This document shows, piece by piece, positions 52,985-63,641 of a stretch of DNA of 64,000 nt. Location of the stretch: positions 52,031,007 to 52,095,006 of the forward strand of contig CM061070.1 of assembly GCA_030762895.1 (NCBI GenBank), given 5' to 3'. The stretch comes from Sophora flavescens (Eukaryota > Streptophyta > Magnoliopsida > Fabales > Fabaceae). Positions within the stretch are counted from its first letter, which is position 1. Every line of letters starts with the position of its first letter. The translations under genes were made by a program, and so were the position numbers. The notes under the pieces were generated by a model. The model saw only the letters and a program-made list of their open reading frames with translations, searched no databases and was not told the origin of the DNA.

Positions 52985-54468
52985 TGATAATCCGCTAGAT
53001 TATGTGATTTGTGTGTGTTTATTTGATGGATTTTTACTCCTAATTATACAAATTGGTTGAGTTTTGTCCCTAAGTTTAGTTAATTGAGTTTTAAAGAGTG
53101 TTTTATATATTTTAGTTAAATTTTATGATTTTAGAGTTGATCTAATTGTGTTTTTATTTGTTTGTGTTTGTAGGAAATAATAAAGAGAGATTAAGTTATG
53201 CAATTCATATTTGGATTAATTTGGTCTTTGAGCCCAAGAAATTGTTGCTGGACAATTGAGAATTGGAATTGAAAGAATAAAAAAAAAAGTCGTGCACAAC
53301 AATAAGCACAATGGCCCACGTGTAACAAATGAGAGCATTTGGATTTGAAAGAAAAAAAAAAGAAGACAAAGGGCCAAGGCCTTGACGGGAAGCCACAAGA
53401 GACGTGGTGTGGCATTTTGAATTAAAAAGGAAAAAAATAGCGAAAAGAAAGGGCAGCAGAATATAGGGCCACAGCGGAAAAAAAAGGGCCAGCCGCACAG
53501 TATATGGAGGAGCGTGAACAGAAAAGAGAGGAGGAGAGCCGCACAGTAACGAAAGAAAAAGAGAGCCGAACAGTAGAGGAGAAAAGTGACGCAAAGAGGG
53601 AGGGACGCAAGGAACACTGCAGCGCCGTTCGTGGTTCCACCAAAAGAGGAGGAATCCAGCAGTGGTGTTCTCTTATTATCACTATCATGGAGTTGTTTCT
53701 TATCTCTTTCTCTCTATTTTATTTTATTTTAGGGATTAGCATGTCTATCTAAATTCCTTTTTGTTGGGGTTAGATGATAGCTTTTCTGAACTTGGTTGTT
53801 TATTGATTTGGTTCAATACAAGTTTCTATTTCTTTATGAGTGTTTGATTCCATGCTTAATGCTTTTCTTGGCTTAGCTACCCATGAAATGATTTGTTGCT
53901 TTGATAGACAATTGAAAGATTGATGTTAAGGCATGCTCATGAATCAAATGCCAAGTAGTTCATGAACCTAGACATAGGTCTTGGGGTGCTTGAAATCTTA
54001 TAAATCTTGACTCTTAATGCAAAATCCCATGTTACTCCACCTAAGACATTAGGGTTTAATTTGGGGTTTTAGGCTCATTCCACCTAAGACATTAGGGTTT
54101 GAGTATTTTAGAAGATTTGATTGTCATAAATGAATTAGGACTCGTGTTAGTAACCATTTCATTGCAATTGAGGGAGGATTAGTGTAGTCTAACCCTAACA
54201 ATTCTATCCATTTCTTTCTGCATTCCAAGTGTTTGTTAAAAATCCTAAAAGACCAAAAACATTTTATTCTTGTCTGTTTTATTTTGTTTACTTTCGCTGG
54301 GCTCGGTACTTAGTATTGAGCTCCCTTCCATCCAAACTCGATAGTCTAGATAGTTGTATTATTTGTGAAGTGGTAGTTGACAACCAATCCCTGTGGATGA
54401 TATTCGATCTCACCGATTTATTACTTGTACGACTGGGTACACTTGCCTTTATTCTAAAAATCGCATCA
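52985..54468 (+). repeat. Outer 3' LTR of the composite element
   Basis: 1484 bp, TGATAATCCGC to CGCATCA; the intact version of 45787-46765. CCACCTAAGACATTAGGGTTT is repeated at about 54037 and 54080. Followed by GTGGT (54469-54473). Confidence 0.9.
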
Positions 54469-54473
54469 GTGGT

Positions 54474-57131
54474 TCAACCACAAAGACGGTTAAATCCCAT
54501 CATGAAAGAAGCTGTGCGTAAGGAAGTGATTAAACTTTTAGATGCCGGAATCATCTATCCAATATCGGATAACAATTGGGTTAGTCCAATTCATGTGGTC
54601 CCAAAGAAAGGTGGCACAACCGTGGTGGTCAATGAAAGCAATGAATTGATCCCAACAAGGACCATCACGGGGTGGAGAGTATGTATCGATTATAGAAGGC
54701 TAAATGAGGCAACAAGGAAAGATCACTTCCCTCTTCCCTTCATTGATCAAATGCTTGAAAGGTTAGCCGGATATGAGTACTATTGTTTCTTAGATGGTTA
54801 CTCCGGCTATAATCAAATTGTGGTGGATCCTCAAGACCAAGAGAAGACGGCCTTCACTTGTCCCTGTGGAGTCTTTGCCTATAGGAGGATGCCCTTTGGA
54901 TTGTGCAACGCTCCTGCTACTTTCCAAAGGTGCATGCTTTCTATTTTCTCGGACATGGTGGAGAAATGCATTGAGGTGTTCATGGATGACTTCTCGGTCT
55001 TTGGGACCTCATATGACAATTGCTTGAAGAACTTGACTTTGGTGCTTAAAAGGTGCCAAGAGACTAACCTTGTGCTCAATTGGGAGAAATGCCACTTCAT
55101 GGTCAAGGAAGGTATAGTCTTGGGGCACAAAATCTCCCAAAGGGGGATTGAGGTTGACAAAGCCAAGATTGAGTTGATTGATAAGCTTCCCCCACCAACC
55201 AATGTAAAGGGGGTGAGGAGTTTCTTGGGTCATGCCGGGTTCTATCGGAGATTCATCAAGGACTTCTCCAAAATCGCAAAGCCGCTTTGTGACCTTCTTG
55301 CGAAGGATGTATCCTTTGAGTTTAATGCTTCTTGTTTAAATGCTTTCACTATTTTGGAAAATATGCTTGTCACCGCACCCATAATCACTGCACCTAATCG
55401 GAATTTACCATTTGAAATCATGTGTGATTCTAGTGATTATGCAGTGGGGGCTGTTTTGGGACAAAGGGTGGAAAAGTTAGCTCATGTCATTTATTACGCA
55501 AGTAAGGTTTTGAATGAGGCACAAGCTAATTATTCCACCACTGAAGAGGAACTACTTGCTGTGGTTTTTGCTTTAGATAAGTTTATATCCTACATTGTGG
55601 GGTCTAAGATTGTTGTTTTCACCGATCATGCAGCCATAAAACACTTGATGACAAAACAAGAGGCCAAACCTAGATTAATTCGGTGGATCCTTCTTTTGCA
55701 GGAATTTGATCTGGAGATTAAGGACAGGAAGGGATCCGACAATGGTGTGGCGGACCACTTATCTAGGTTGGTCAATCCCGACACCGAGGAGGAATTGTTA
55801 GACATCAAGGAAGAATTTCCTGATGAAAAACTGTTTGCACTCATTAAAAATTTCTCTCCTTGGTTCGCGGACATGGCCAACTTCAAATCTTCAAATGTGG
55901 TTCCGCAAGGTTGGACTAATCAATAAAGGAAGAAGTTCTTCTCGGATGCAAAGTACTATGTGTGGGAGGACCCCTATCTTTTCAAGCAATGCTCGGATGG
56001 GATCCTAAGAAGGTGCATTCCCCATGACCAAATCGGAAATGTGTTGTGGCATTGTCATAGCTCGGATTATGGTGGGCATTATGGGAGAAAGAAGACCGCA
56101 GAAAAAATTCTCCAAAGCGGGTTTTATTGGCCAACGCTCTTCAAGGATGCCCACACCTTTGTTGAGAACTGTGATCGTTGCCAAAGAGTTGGCAACATCT
56201 CTAAGCGGCATGAACTCCCCTTGAATTGCATGCTTGAAGTAGAGCTCTTTGATGTGTGGGGGATAGATTTCATGGGACCATTCCCACCATCTTTCTCCTA
56301 TCAATACATTTTGGTGGCGGTGGACTACGTGTCAAAGTGGGTAGAAGCAATCCCAACAACTACAGATGATGAGCGGGTAGTCATGGAATTCCTAAGGCGC
56401 AATATCTTCTCGAGGTTTGGGGTCCCTAGAGTGTTGATTAGTGATGGGGATCCCACTTTTGCAACAATCAAATGCACAAGCTTCTTGAGAATTATGGGGT
56501 CAAGCATAGGGTCTTTACTCCTTATCATCCCCAAACAAATGGGCAAGCGGAGGTATCCAACCGTGAGTTGAAGCGTATTCTTGAGAAAACCGTCAACTCC
56601 TTATGGAAGGATTGGTCAAAAAGGTTAGATGATGCTTTATGGGCTTATAGGACTGCCTTCAAGACTCCAATTGGAAGGTCTCCTTACAATTTGGTGTTTG
56701 GAAAGGCATGCCACTTGCCGGTGGAATTGGAAGAAAAGTCTTATTGGGCAATTCGAGAACTCAACTTTGATTTGACGAAGGCCGGTGAAAAAAGGCTTTT
56801 GGACTTAAATGAGTTGTCCAAGATCCGCATGCAAGCATATGAAAATGCAAGAATCTACAAAGAGCGGACTAAGGCATGGCATGACAAGCACATCTTGCCT
56901 AGGAGGTTTGAGCCCGGACAAATGGTACTTCTTTATAATTCAAGGTTGAGACTCTTTCCTGGAAAGCTAAAATCAAGGTGGTCGGGACCATTCAAGGTCC
57001 TCCAAGTTTTTCCACACGGAGCAGTAGAATTAGAAGGGACCTCTAGCAACTTCAAGGTAAATGGGCAAAGGCTAAAGCATTACCATGGGGAATCAATCCC
57101 AAATGGCAAGCAAGTTCTTCTTCCGGATTAA
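54474..57131 (+). pseudogene. pol: Athila-3 pol: RT, RNase H, integrase
   Basis: Continues the codon cut at 45786 with QPQRRLNPIMKEAVRKE. RT: WRVCIDYRRLN, FLDGYSGYNQI and FMDD active site at 54979-54990 (VFMDDFSVFG). RNase H: MCDSSDYAVGAVLG, TTEEELLAVVFAL, FTDHAAIKHL, NGVADHLSRL. Integrase: zinc site HCHSSDYGGHYGR ... CDRCQR, core Asp in WGIDFMGPFP, Asp in LISDGD, Glu in NGQAEVSNRE, and a C-terminal RWSGPFKV (GPF/Y) module. Ends VLLPD at 57131. Only two small breaks are seen: a TAA at 55924 between RNase H and integrase (frame unchanged after it) and a one-base loss in a G run near 56450 just after the second Asp. This is the best-preserved enzyme set in the window. Confidence 0.94.
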
Positions 57132-57160
57132 CCCTTAGGGTGACTTGAGTCGATGCTCGG

Positions 57161-57194
57161 GACGTTAAACAAGTGCTACTTAGGAGGCAACCCA
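57161..57194 (+). other. Conserved 34-nt post-ORF motif, copy 4
   Basis: GACGTTAAACAAGTGC then TACTTAGGAGGCAACCCA, 30 bases after the pol stop. Confidence 0.75.
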
Positions 57195-57241
57195 AGCTAG
57201 ATATCCTTTATTTTTTTAAGTTTCTGTCATTTTCCCTTCTG

Positions 57242-57297
57242 AAAGAAAAATAAAAAATAAAAATAAAAATAAAAAATAAAAAATAAAAAATAAAAAA
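57242..57297 (+). repeat. AT-rich microsatellite (AAAAAT/AAAATA)
   Basis: About nine tandem units of AATAAAAA type. Confidence 0.85.
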
Positions 57298-57302
57298 ACC
57301 AG

Positions 57303-57655
57303 ATTCGCCCCGCGAATCCACAGTGGCCTCGCGAGACAGAAGCCCTGAATCTCAGAGGCTTGCTCACGCTTCTGTCTCGCATCGCGAGAGCTACTTTCGC
57401 CTCGCGAATCTGGGCATCATCAGCTGTTGGAATTCCAGATTCGCCTCGTGAGCTACTACTCGCCTCGTGATTCTGGAAAGTGTGAAGAATAATTTTTTCA
57501 GATTCGCCTCGAAAGTGATGTATCGCCTCGCGAATCTGCAATTAGGGTTTTCAGTTTGGGGGAAAATTTAAAATTTGCGTCGCGAGGAGTGTCTCGCCTC
57601 GCGAAAGCTGAAAAGTATATCAGCCCCGCGAGCGGATCGCAAAGCACTTTCGCGA
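57303..57655 (+). repeat. Internal CTCGCGAG palindrome array of Athila-3
   Basis: At least ten copies or variants of CGCCTCGCGAATC/CTCGCGAG, the same motif type as in this element's LTR U3. It lies between pol and the env-position ORF. Confidence 0.82.
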
Positions 57656-57783
57656 CCCTTCACTGTTCATTCCTCTCTCGCGTGGGTTCAACTTCTTTCC
57701 CACTCATTTCACTGCCTCACTCACTCTCACTCTCACCCTCACACTCTCACCCTCACGCATTCGCATTCCTTCATCTCTACAAG

Positions 57784-58241
57784 GTAAGTAACATCTCACT
57801 TGACTTCACTCTTCGCTTGTTCATGCTTGTGGAATTCAAACAGACACGACCACACACTGTGCACTAACTGTCTCATAACCTAGTAGTAGGGTAGACGCCA
57901 TGATCATGACCTTGTCTAGTCTAGGGAGTGTTACTGCTCATTGTCATCTGATCTGAGTAAAACGATGAATGTTGATCATGAAGGCTTAGAGTCCTTTAAT
58001 ATTCCACGAATGCAATTTAAAACTAACTGCCTAATGATTGATATGAGTATTATGGTTAGTTGTGTTAGGAATATAGTTGGGATGCTGTCCGGGTATTCGT
58101 TGCATATTTGCATGTTAGTGGGACAGTGGGGTGAGCAATTGGGATGTTTAGCAGGATAGAATTACACTGAATTTGTGCCCCTGTTATACATATTCTGCAA
58201 TACTGATTTATGAACTATACTGGGATTTTTCTGATTTTCAG
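57784..58241 (+). other. Predicted intron in the leader of the Athila-3 env-position ORF
   Basis: A perfect consensus donor ACAAG|GTAAGT at 57783/57784 and a pyrimidine-rich acceptor TTTTTCTGATTTTCAG at 58226-58241, three bases before the ATG at 58245. Length 458. The exon upstream is CT-rich and palindrome-rich. Splicing is inferred from sequence only. Confidence 0.5.
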
Positions 58242-58244
58242 GTT

Positions 58245-59458
58245 ATGGCCCCGCCTAAGAACACCGCTTCCAAAAAGCAGCCGGTCAAGTGCAAGAAGCG
58301 CGCATCTGCTCAGGGGGACGACATAGAGTTGCCTTCAGGGCCGGGCGCCTCCTCTAGGACCACCTCCTACTCTCCCAGGTTCCGCTCTCCTGATCACAGG
58401 AAGCATTGGGACCTGGTGGTGAGAAAGGAGATGGTCTTAGAGCGGCGTGTGTCCCTGGTGGGCAACAACGACGCCAGCGTCTCCGAGCAGATATGCAACC
58501 GAGGTTGGGAGGTGTTGGCTGATCTTCCTCACCGGTATGATATCAAACCGGTGCAGGAATTTTACGCCAACGCTCTCAAACTCAAGGTTTCAGACCCGAG
58601 TTGTGTGACGGAGGTTCAGGGGGTCCCCATTACATTCCATCGCACGGATATTAACTCATGCTTGGGGATCCCCATCGGAGAGGAGGCTCATGCGTGAGCA
58701 GCAGCTCCCCGCAGTGCAGGCCCTAGCTCAGGCCATCGTCGACACTTGCTGTGTCCAAGGAGCTGCCTGGGAGATGGGAACGTCGGGGACCCTCTTGAGG
58801 TTGAGGAGGCAGGACCTCACCCCGAATGCCAAGGTCTGGTCGGCGTTCTTACACGCCAACCTTCGAGTGAGCTCTCATGAGTCCACAATCCGCGCCGCCA
58901 GAGCCCATCTCCTCTCTACTGCGATACCGACGGGCGCACGATCAACGCCGGGGAGTCATCGCACAGAATATCCAGATGAAGGCGAACTCCGGGTGCTAAA
59001 GGAGAGCCCTGGGCATGGGTTGGCGATCACCGAGCCTATCCGCCAAGCGGGGGTGCCGGTGAGTACAGTGATGGAGAAGGTCCCGCTGGCAGCCCATCGA
59101 CCGGGAGGCATCCGACATTTCAAGTTACTTAGCCTCGGCCCCACCTAAGAGGCCGCCACCCCTACCCACTCGTAGGCCACGATCAACGGACATGGCTCGC
59201 TCTTGCAGAAACAAAGGGTGATGAGGCGGGATCGGGAGGTGTCATGAGTTCTTCCGGGAGATGTCATTGGCCCAAGGGGGAGGGTCGAGTGCCGTATACC
59301 CCTCCGAGGAGGAGCCTGTCCCCTCGGCTTGGGTGGTAGGACTACCCCCGGGGACCAGGGTGCTATGCCACGGGGGGGTGCCCGAGGGACCAAAGGATGA
59401 GGAGGCACCTGGAGGACCAGGGGTGACCCGACGGACGACATTGATTTTGGATCAGTGA
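58245..59458 (+). pseudogene. Athila-3 env-position ORF (plant transposon-protein-domain type)
   Basis: Start MAPPKNTASKKQPVK at 58245, chosen because it follows the acceptor-like site and the family usually begins with a basic disordered segment. Then RGWEVLADLPHRYDIKPVQEFYANA, VQGVPITFHRTDINSCLGIP: the signature of the domain often annotated 'putative plant transposon protein', found downstream of Athila pol. A frameshift near 58690 moves to QLPAVQALAQAIVD and DLTPNAKVWSAFLHANLRVSSHESTIRAARA, and another near 58935 to a further frame. The rest to about 59458 is GC-rich and Pro/Gly-rich, and its reading is uncertain. GC content is clearly higher than in the rest of the element. No membrane segment or signal peptide is seen, so calling it an envelope would be unsafe. 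Confidence 0.72.
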
Positions 59459-59930
59459 TTCGGGCCCCTGCATTACTTTATTTAGAGTGCTAGCTAGTAG
59501 TTTCGATATGGTTGTACAATCGATAGCTAGCTAGAAACTCGGCTTCACTCGACCTTTCTCGGCAAACTTGGATAGCTGTATATATTTACTTTTTTTTTAT
59601 GTTATTGCTTTAACTTTCGTGTTTGCTTGTGAATGGATCAACATGGAGAGGCCGGAATATCATGGGCCAACCAATTGGATGAGGATGAGGCCGAAACTAG
59701 CCGCATTGTGAAGCGGGGTAGTAGAGAGATGAAAAGAGGCAAGGCAATCAACTAAAAGCATGGGGTCCGCTCGGACCCCCCTTGAGATAAAAATTTCTTA
59801 TCCTTTCCCTCACTCTTATTTTATATTTATGTTCTTTCGTTGAGGATAATGTATGCCTTAGGTGTGGGGGAGGGAACCAATTGCTTTGTTTTTGTTTTCT
59901 TTCCCTTTTTCCATTTGTTTTTGAATTTCG

Positions 59931-59958
59931 CTCTTGAATAATTTGAGAAGATCAAGAG
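59931..59958 (+). other. Invariant 28-nt hairpin, copy 4 (Athila-3)
   Basis: Identical 28 bases to the copies in Athila-1, Athila-2 and the composite element, here after the env-position ORF. Confidence 0.8.
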
Positions 59959-61254
59959 TATGTGTGTGAGTGTTGTGTCGGCAAGCTTGGTGGATTTTAA
60001 TTAAATTTAGCATAGATTGACTGCATGAATTATGTTGACCATTGATGATTTCCCCCTAGGTTCTGAAAATCGAGAATTTGATCCCCATGTGAAAAATTGA
60101 AAATTGAACTTTGAGAAATTTTATTGTGATTGCTTGATTTATGACAAGTTTGGGGCGAAGGGGTGCACACACTAGGAATTGTATCTCGGTCAAACAATTT
60201 GCAAATTGTCCAGGTGAGAAATTTGAGCCTCCAACATGTTCTTAATTGTGTGAATCGCTTTTAAGCTGCACTTTCTCGGATTTGCTTGAATCTGTGCATG
60301 GTTTGCATATTTATATGTTGCATCAAATGATCTAGGCAATTTTTCTTTGAAATAACTACTTGGCCATAAATTGAACCAACCTTGATGAATGATCAAAAGT
60401 TAGCCACATAGAGACTTGAATACTATTGTTCTTGATGACCTTACATTACAAGCCATTAACTCAGAAAAACCATGATTTTCCCCTATCCTAGGATTTAGGA
60501 GAGCATGGAATTTTAGCTTTGTGAGTGTTGTTGTGGAACTAAGTTTGGGGTGGTTACATAGTTCATGAATCATAGTTAAGAAAAAGAAAAGCAAAATTAA
60601 AGGCCGAAGGCTTGAAAAAAAAAAGAAAAAAAAATTGTGACGAAAAGTATTGAATATATGCCAAAAAGGGCAAAGTGAAAAAGTATAAAAAGGAAGAGGT
60701 TCGTAACCACCCAATGCAAGGAATAGAATAATATGAGAGTAAACTCAATTGTTGCAATGCTAGTTTCATGCTCTCATTGATCATAGGGACTAAGCCTCTA
60801 TCCTTTGAATATCTTACCTTGAGTCAGGCCTCATTACAACCTATGAAAGGCCTATGAAAGACCTTTTGATGATGCATACATATTTTTGTGGGAACTTTGT
60901 TTAGATGAAAATCAAATCCATGGAAAGTGCTCTTGAAATGTGAGATTGAGTGAAAAGTTGGTAGCTTAGACAAATTGAGCGAATGAGTGAAATATTAAAT
61001 GCCCTTGTGAGGAAGGCAATTGTTTGAATTTAGTGATCTCCCTTTTGTGTGCCACTTGGATCCTCAACTCAGATTACTGATTGCATGAATGATGGAATTC
61101 TCAATTGTTTAAAGTAAATGAATGTGGGGGTTACATTGTTGCAAAGGGGGAAAACATTGAAGAAAAATTGTTGTGTTAAATTGCATGAAATTTGTGCAAA
61201 AAATTGATTGAATCCTTTAAGCTTGCCAAGTTTTGAGTCTTTTTGAGTTTTAGT
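59959..61254 (+). other. Non-coding 3' region of Athila-3
   Basis: No gene. It resembles the second interior of the composite element in order (TTTAGATGAAAATCAAATCCATGG near 60900, A-rich tract near 60580-60690). Confidence 0.65.
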
Positions 61255-61292
61255 TTGCTTGGGGACAAGCAAGGTTTAAGTTTGGGGTGTTT
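61255..61292 (+). other. Terminal hairpin and polypurine tract of Athila-3
   Basis: TTGCTTG, GGGA, CAAGCAA, then TTAAGTTTGGGGTGTTT before TGATAAGCC. Confidence 0.72.
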
Positions 61293-62643
61293 TGATAAGC
61301 CTATGGCTCATCTAGTTTCCAGCTAGAAAAGGGGTAGATTTTGTGCCTAATCGGGTGAGTCAACCTCGCTAATCTCCCAAATTGGCCTTGTTTTGTTCCT
61401 AAGTTAGAATTTGATTCGTTTAATGCATTTTTAGTAGTTTTTAGTTTATTTTGAGTAGAATTACGCTTTTCGTTTCCTTTTATTGTTTCAGGTTAAAAGT
61501 GAAGCTCTTAGAGTCAAGGAAAATGAAGAAAACAGTGGAAAAGCAATTCTGGAAGTTTCGCCTCGCGAGCCTGAAGACCAGCCTGAACAGCAACAATCAC
61601 CCTTTCTGTCTCGCCTCGCGAGGCTGAAGGCCTGACTATGCCAGAGATGTCACCCTTTCTGTCTCGCCTCGCGAATCACCATCTCGCCTCGCGAGTATTC
61701 AAACTCAAGATGGAGCCAAAACTGAATTTCACCTCGCGAGAGCTTGCTCGCCCCGCGAGCGGGCGAGACCCAGAACCTCTATTTATAGGCTGTTTTAGGG
61801 CAGATTAGATACCTTTTGTTCACCACTTGTTTTAGATCAGTTTTGAGACGAATCCTTATTCTCTGGAGCTGCGTCTCCCTATTTTCTTTCCCTATTTTAC
61901 AATTATGATGAACTCCAATTGTTTGTGCGTTGTTACAAGCATGAGGGACTAATTTCCTTGTCTAAGGGATCAATGAAACCACCCATGATGGTGTAGCGTT
62001 CAATGTGATGTATGTTTCTCTCCTTTACCTCAATTTATGTTTTCCAATTCTGAATTTATTGCGTTGATCATAAGCATGCATGATTGACTAGTTAACGTGA
62101 TGAGACTTGATAGGTAATTCGCGTTTAGAACTTGAATTGGGATCACTGATTGAATATTGCACGAGAGTGAGTAGGAGATCAGTGCAACCTTATATGGAAC
62201 AAGATTTAATAGAGTTTGATGATTGGGTTATGAGACCGTAGCAAGTAATTAACTCAATCGTTGAATACGTCCTATTGAGCACGATAGTGTCATTAGGAGA
62301 ATTTGGGGGTCCTGGTTGACATTGCAATTGAACTTAGGGAGGGGATCATCATCACTTGGTGATATGCATGATTGGGTAGGTGGATTTGTGACCTTAGATG
62401 TTTAATCCAGATTTTAATTCTTATCTTATCTTATCGCTACCTACTTTATCTCTAATTGATTTGTTGATTTAAATTGCTATCCTATTTTCTCTCTCTTCTC
62501 AACCACTTGCTTTTACTTAGTCAAACGTATCGAATTTCTTGCAAATTGGTAGAATTGGTAGCCCAATCCCTGTGTCCGACCTCGGTAATTACTTACCGTG
62601 TTTGTTACTTACTTACGACCGAGTACACTTGCGTGACTCAACA
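61293..62643 (+). repeat. 3' LTR of Athila-3
   Basis: 1351 bp, close to 40163-41555 but with fewer CTCGCGAG units and a shortened end (ACTTGCGTGACTCAACA). Followed by ATGAG, the right target duplication. Confidence 0.92.
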
Positions 62644-63641
62644 ATGAGTGAATAGCAAAGGGATGTGTGACAGTATTGGTGGTGGCCACGTCAGCATACA
62701 TAAGCATCTGCATAGGCGCGAAGGGTAGAGGAAGATAATGTATCTCGAGGATGCCTGTATATATATAAATATATGTGGTGATGCATGTCTATGTGCCTTT
62801 ATTGTTTAAATTTTACGTACCCTTTTCCATATTTTGATGCTAGTTAGTTTCTTATCTCCTTTTCTTTTCTTTTGTGTTTGTCTTTTCTATCACTATACGT
62901 GTAGACCCGGACTTTATCGATGGCTCATTGGGATCCTCCTTGGATGATGAGGCTGGGTGAGGTTCCTCGGCGGAACCTTTGAGTTTGAGTTTGTGGACAA
63001 CCGGGGGTGACCAGTGGACCCGATCACCCGCTTTGCAGTGTATCACGGGTCCGATGGCAGTGACTACTGGATTATGAGAGGAGCTCCATTTGGTTTTGTT
63101 GGGACCTTTTGGGCCAGCCAAACATTCCCCTTTCCTATTGGATTCCGGCGCCACCGATATCGCCCGATGCCAAAGATAGTACCAGCTCCCAATCCGGTAC
63201 CATTCCCGATGTACTGTCCGCGCCGGCCGACACACGTTTTTGAGCCCGTACTGATGACGACCAGATTGTACCCGATGTAGCCCACATACATGCCCCCGTG
63301 ATGTTCGGAGGTTCCGGATGTGAGACCAGCTAGATCCGAGTCTTCCAGGTTATCGTCTCGTCATATCTTTGCATACCGACATTTGTTTTGCGGTGTTCTG
63401 GTAAGAGATCTTCTAGTAGCGGAGGCGTGGTGGGACCATCCGGACCCGCGAGGGGACAGGGGTGAGAGTGAGGATAGTAGCATAGATGTGTGGTGATGTC
63501 TTTTTGATGTATTTTGAGAGGGGACTGGGTGTCGAGTGGCAGCGAGGCATATTTTGTTTAGACCCTTCTGATGTATTTTATTATCTTATCTGGTTTGTAC
63601 CTATATGTGATCCTACTGATGAGATTCTCTTTACACTACCT
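62644..63641 (+). repeat. Older Tekay-like LTR, right fragment
   Basis: Resumes the LTR cut at 40162: GTGGCCACGTCAGCATA and GAAGGGTAGAGGA match the Tekay-like LTR at 2657-2705, and GATCCTACTGATGAGA near 63610 matches 3087. The middle (62900-63480) is more GC-rich and not alignable by eye to the younger LTR. Minus- and plus-strand frames there are not convincing genes. Confidence 0.6.

Larger units (their letters stand above)
45787..54468 (+). mobile_element. Composite Athila-like element: LTR-internal-LTR-internal-LTR
   Basis: The outer LTRs (45787-46765 and 52985-54468) belong to one family (TGATAATCCGC ... AAATCGCATCA) and are flanked by GTGGT duplications. Between them are two non-autonomous interiors, each with an ORF-X copy, separated by a third LTR (49276-50644) whose left half is Athila-1/2-like and right half matches the outer LTR family. 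No gag or pol is present. It looks like a product of recombination or template switching between related elements, inserted as one unit. Confidence 0.85.
40163..62643 (+). mobile_element. Athila-3: full-length Athila element with env-position ORF, twice interrupted
   Basis: LTRs of 1393 and 1351 bp (TGATAAGCCT ... GACTCAACA), flanked by ATGAC and ATGAG (one mismatch). It contains the Athila primer site, gag, protease, RT, RNase H, integrase and a downstream ORF of the plant transposon-protein type. Removing the solo LTR (41912-43174 plus one duplication) and the composite element (45787-54468 plus one duplication) gives one continuous gag-pol reading. It is the only Athila here with all enzyme domains. 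Confidence 0.92.

Noticed and set aside
62852..63291. Frames of 127, 88 and 75 codons on both strands in the GC-rich part of the older Tekay-like LTR
   Set aside because: Overlapping on both strands, no recognised domain, and flanked on both sides by LTR homology.
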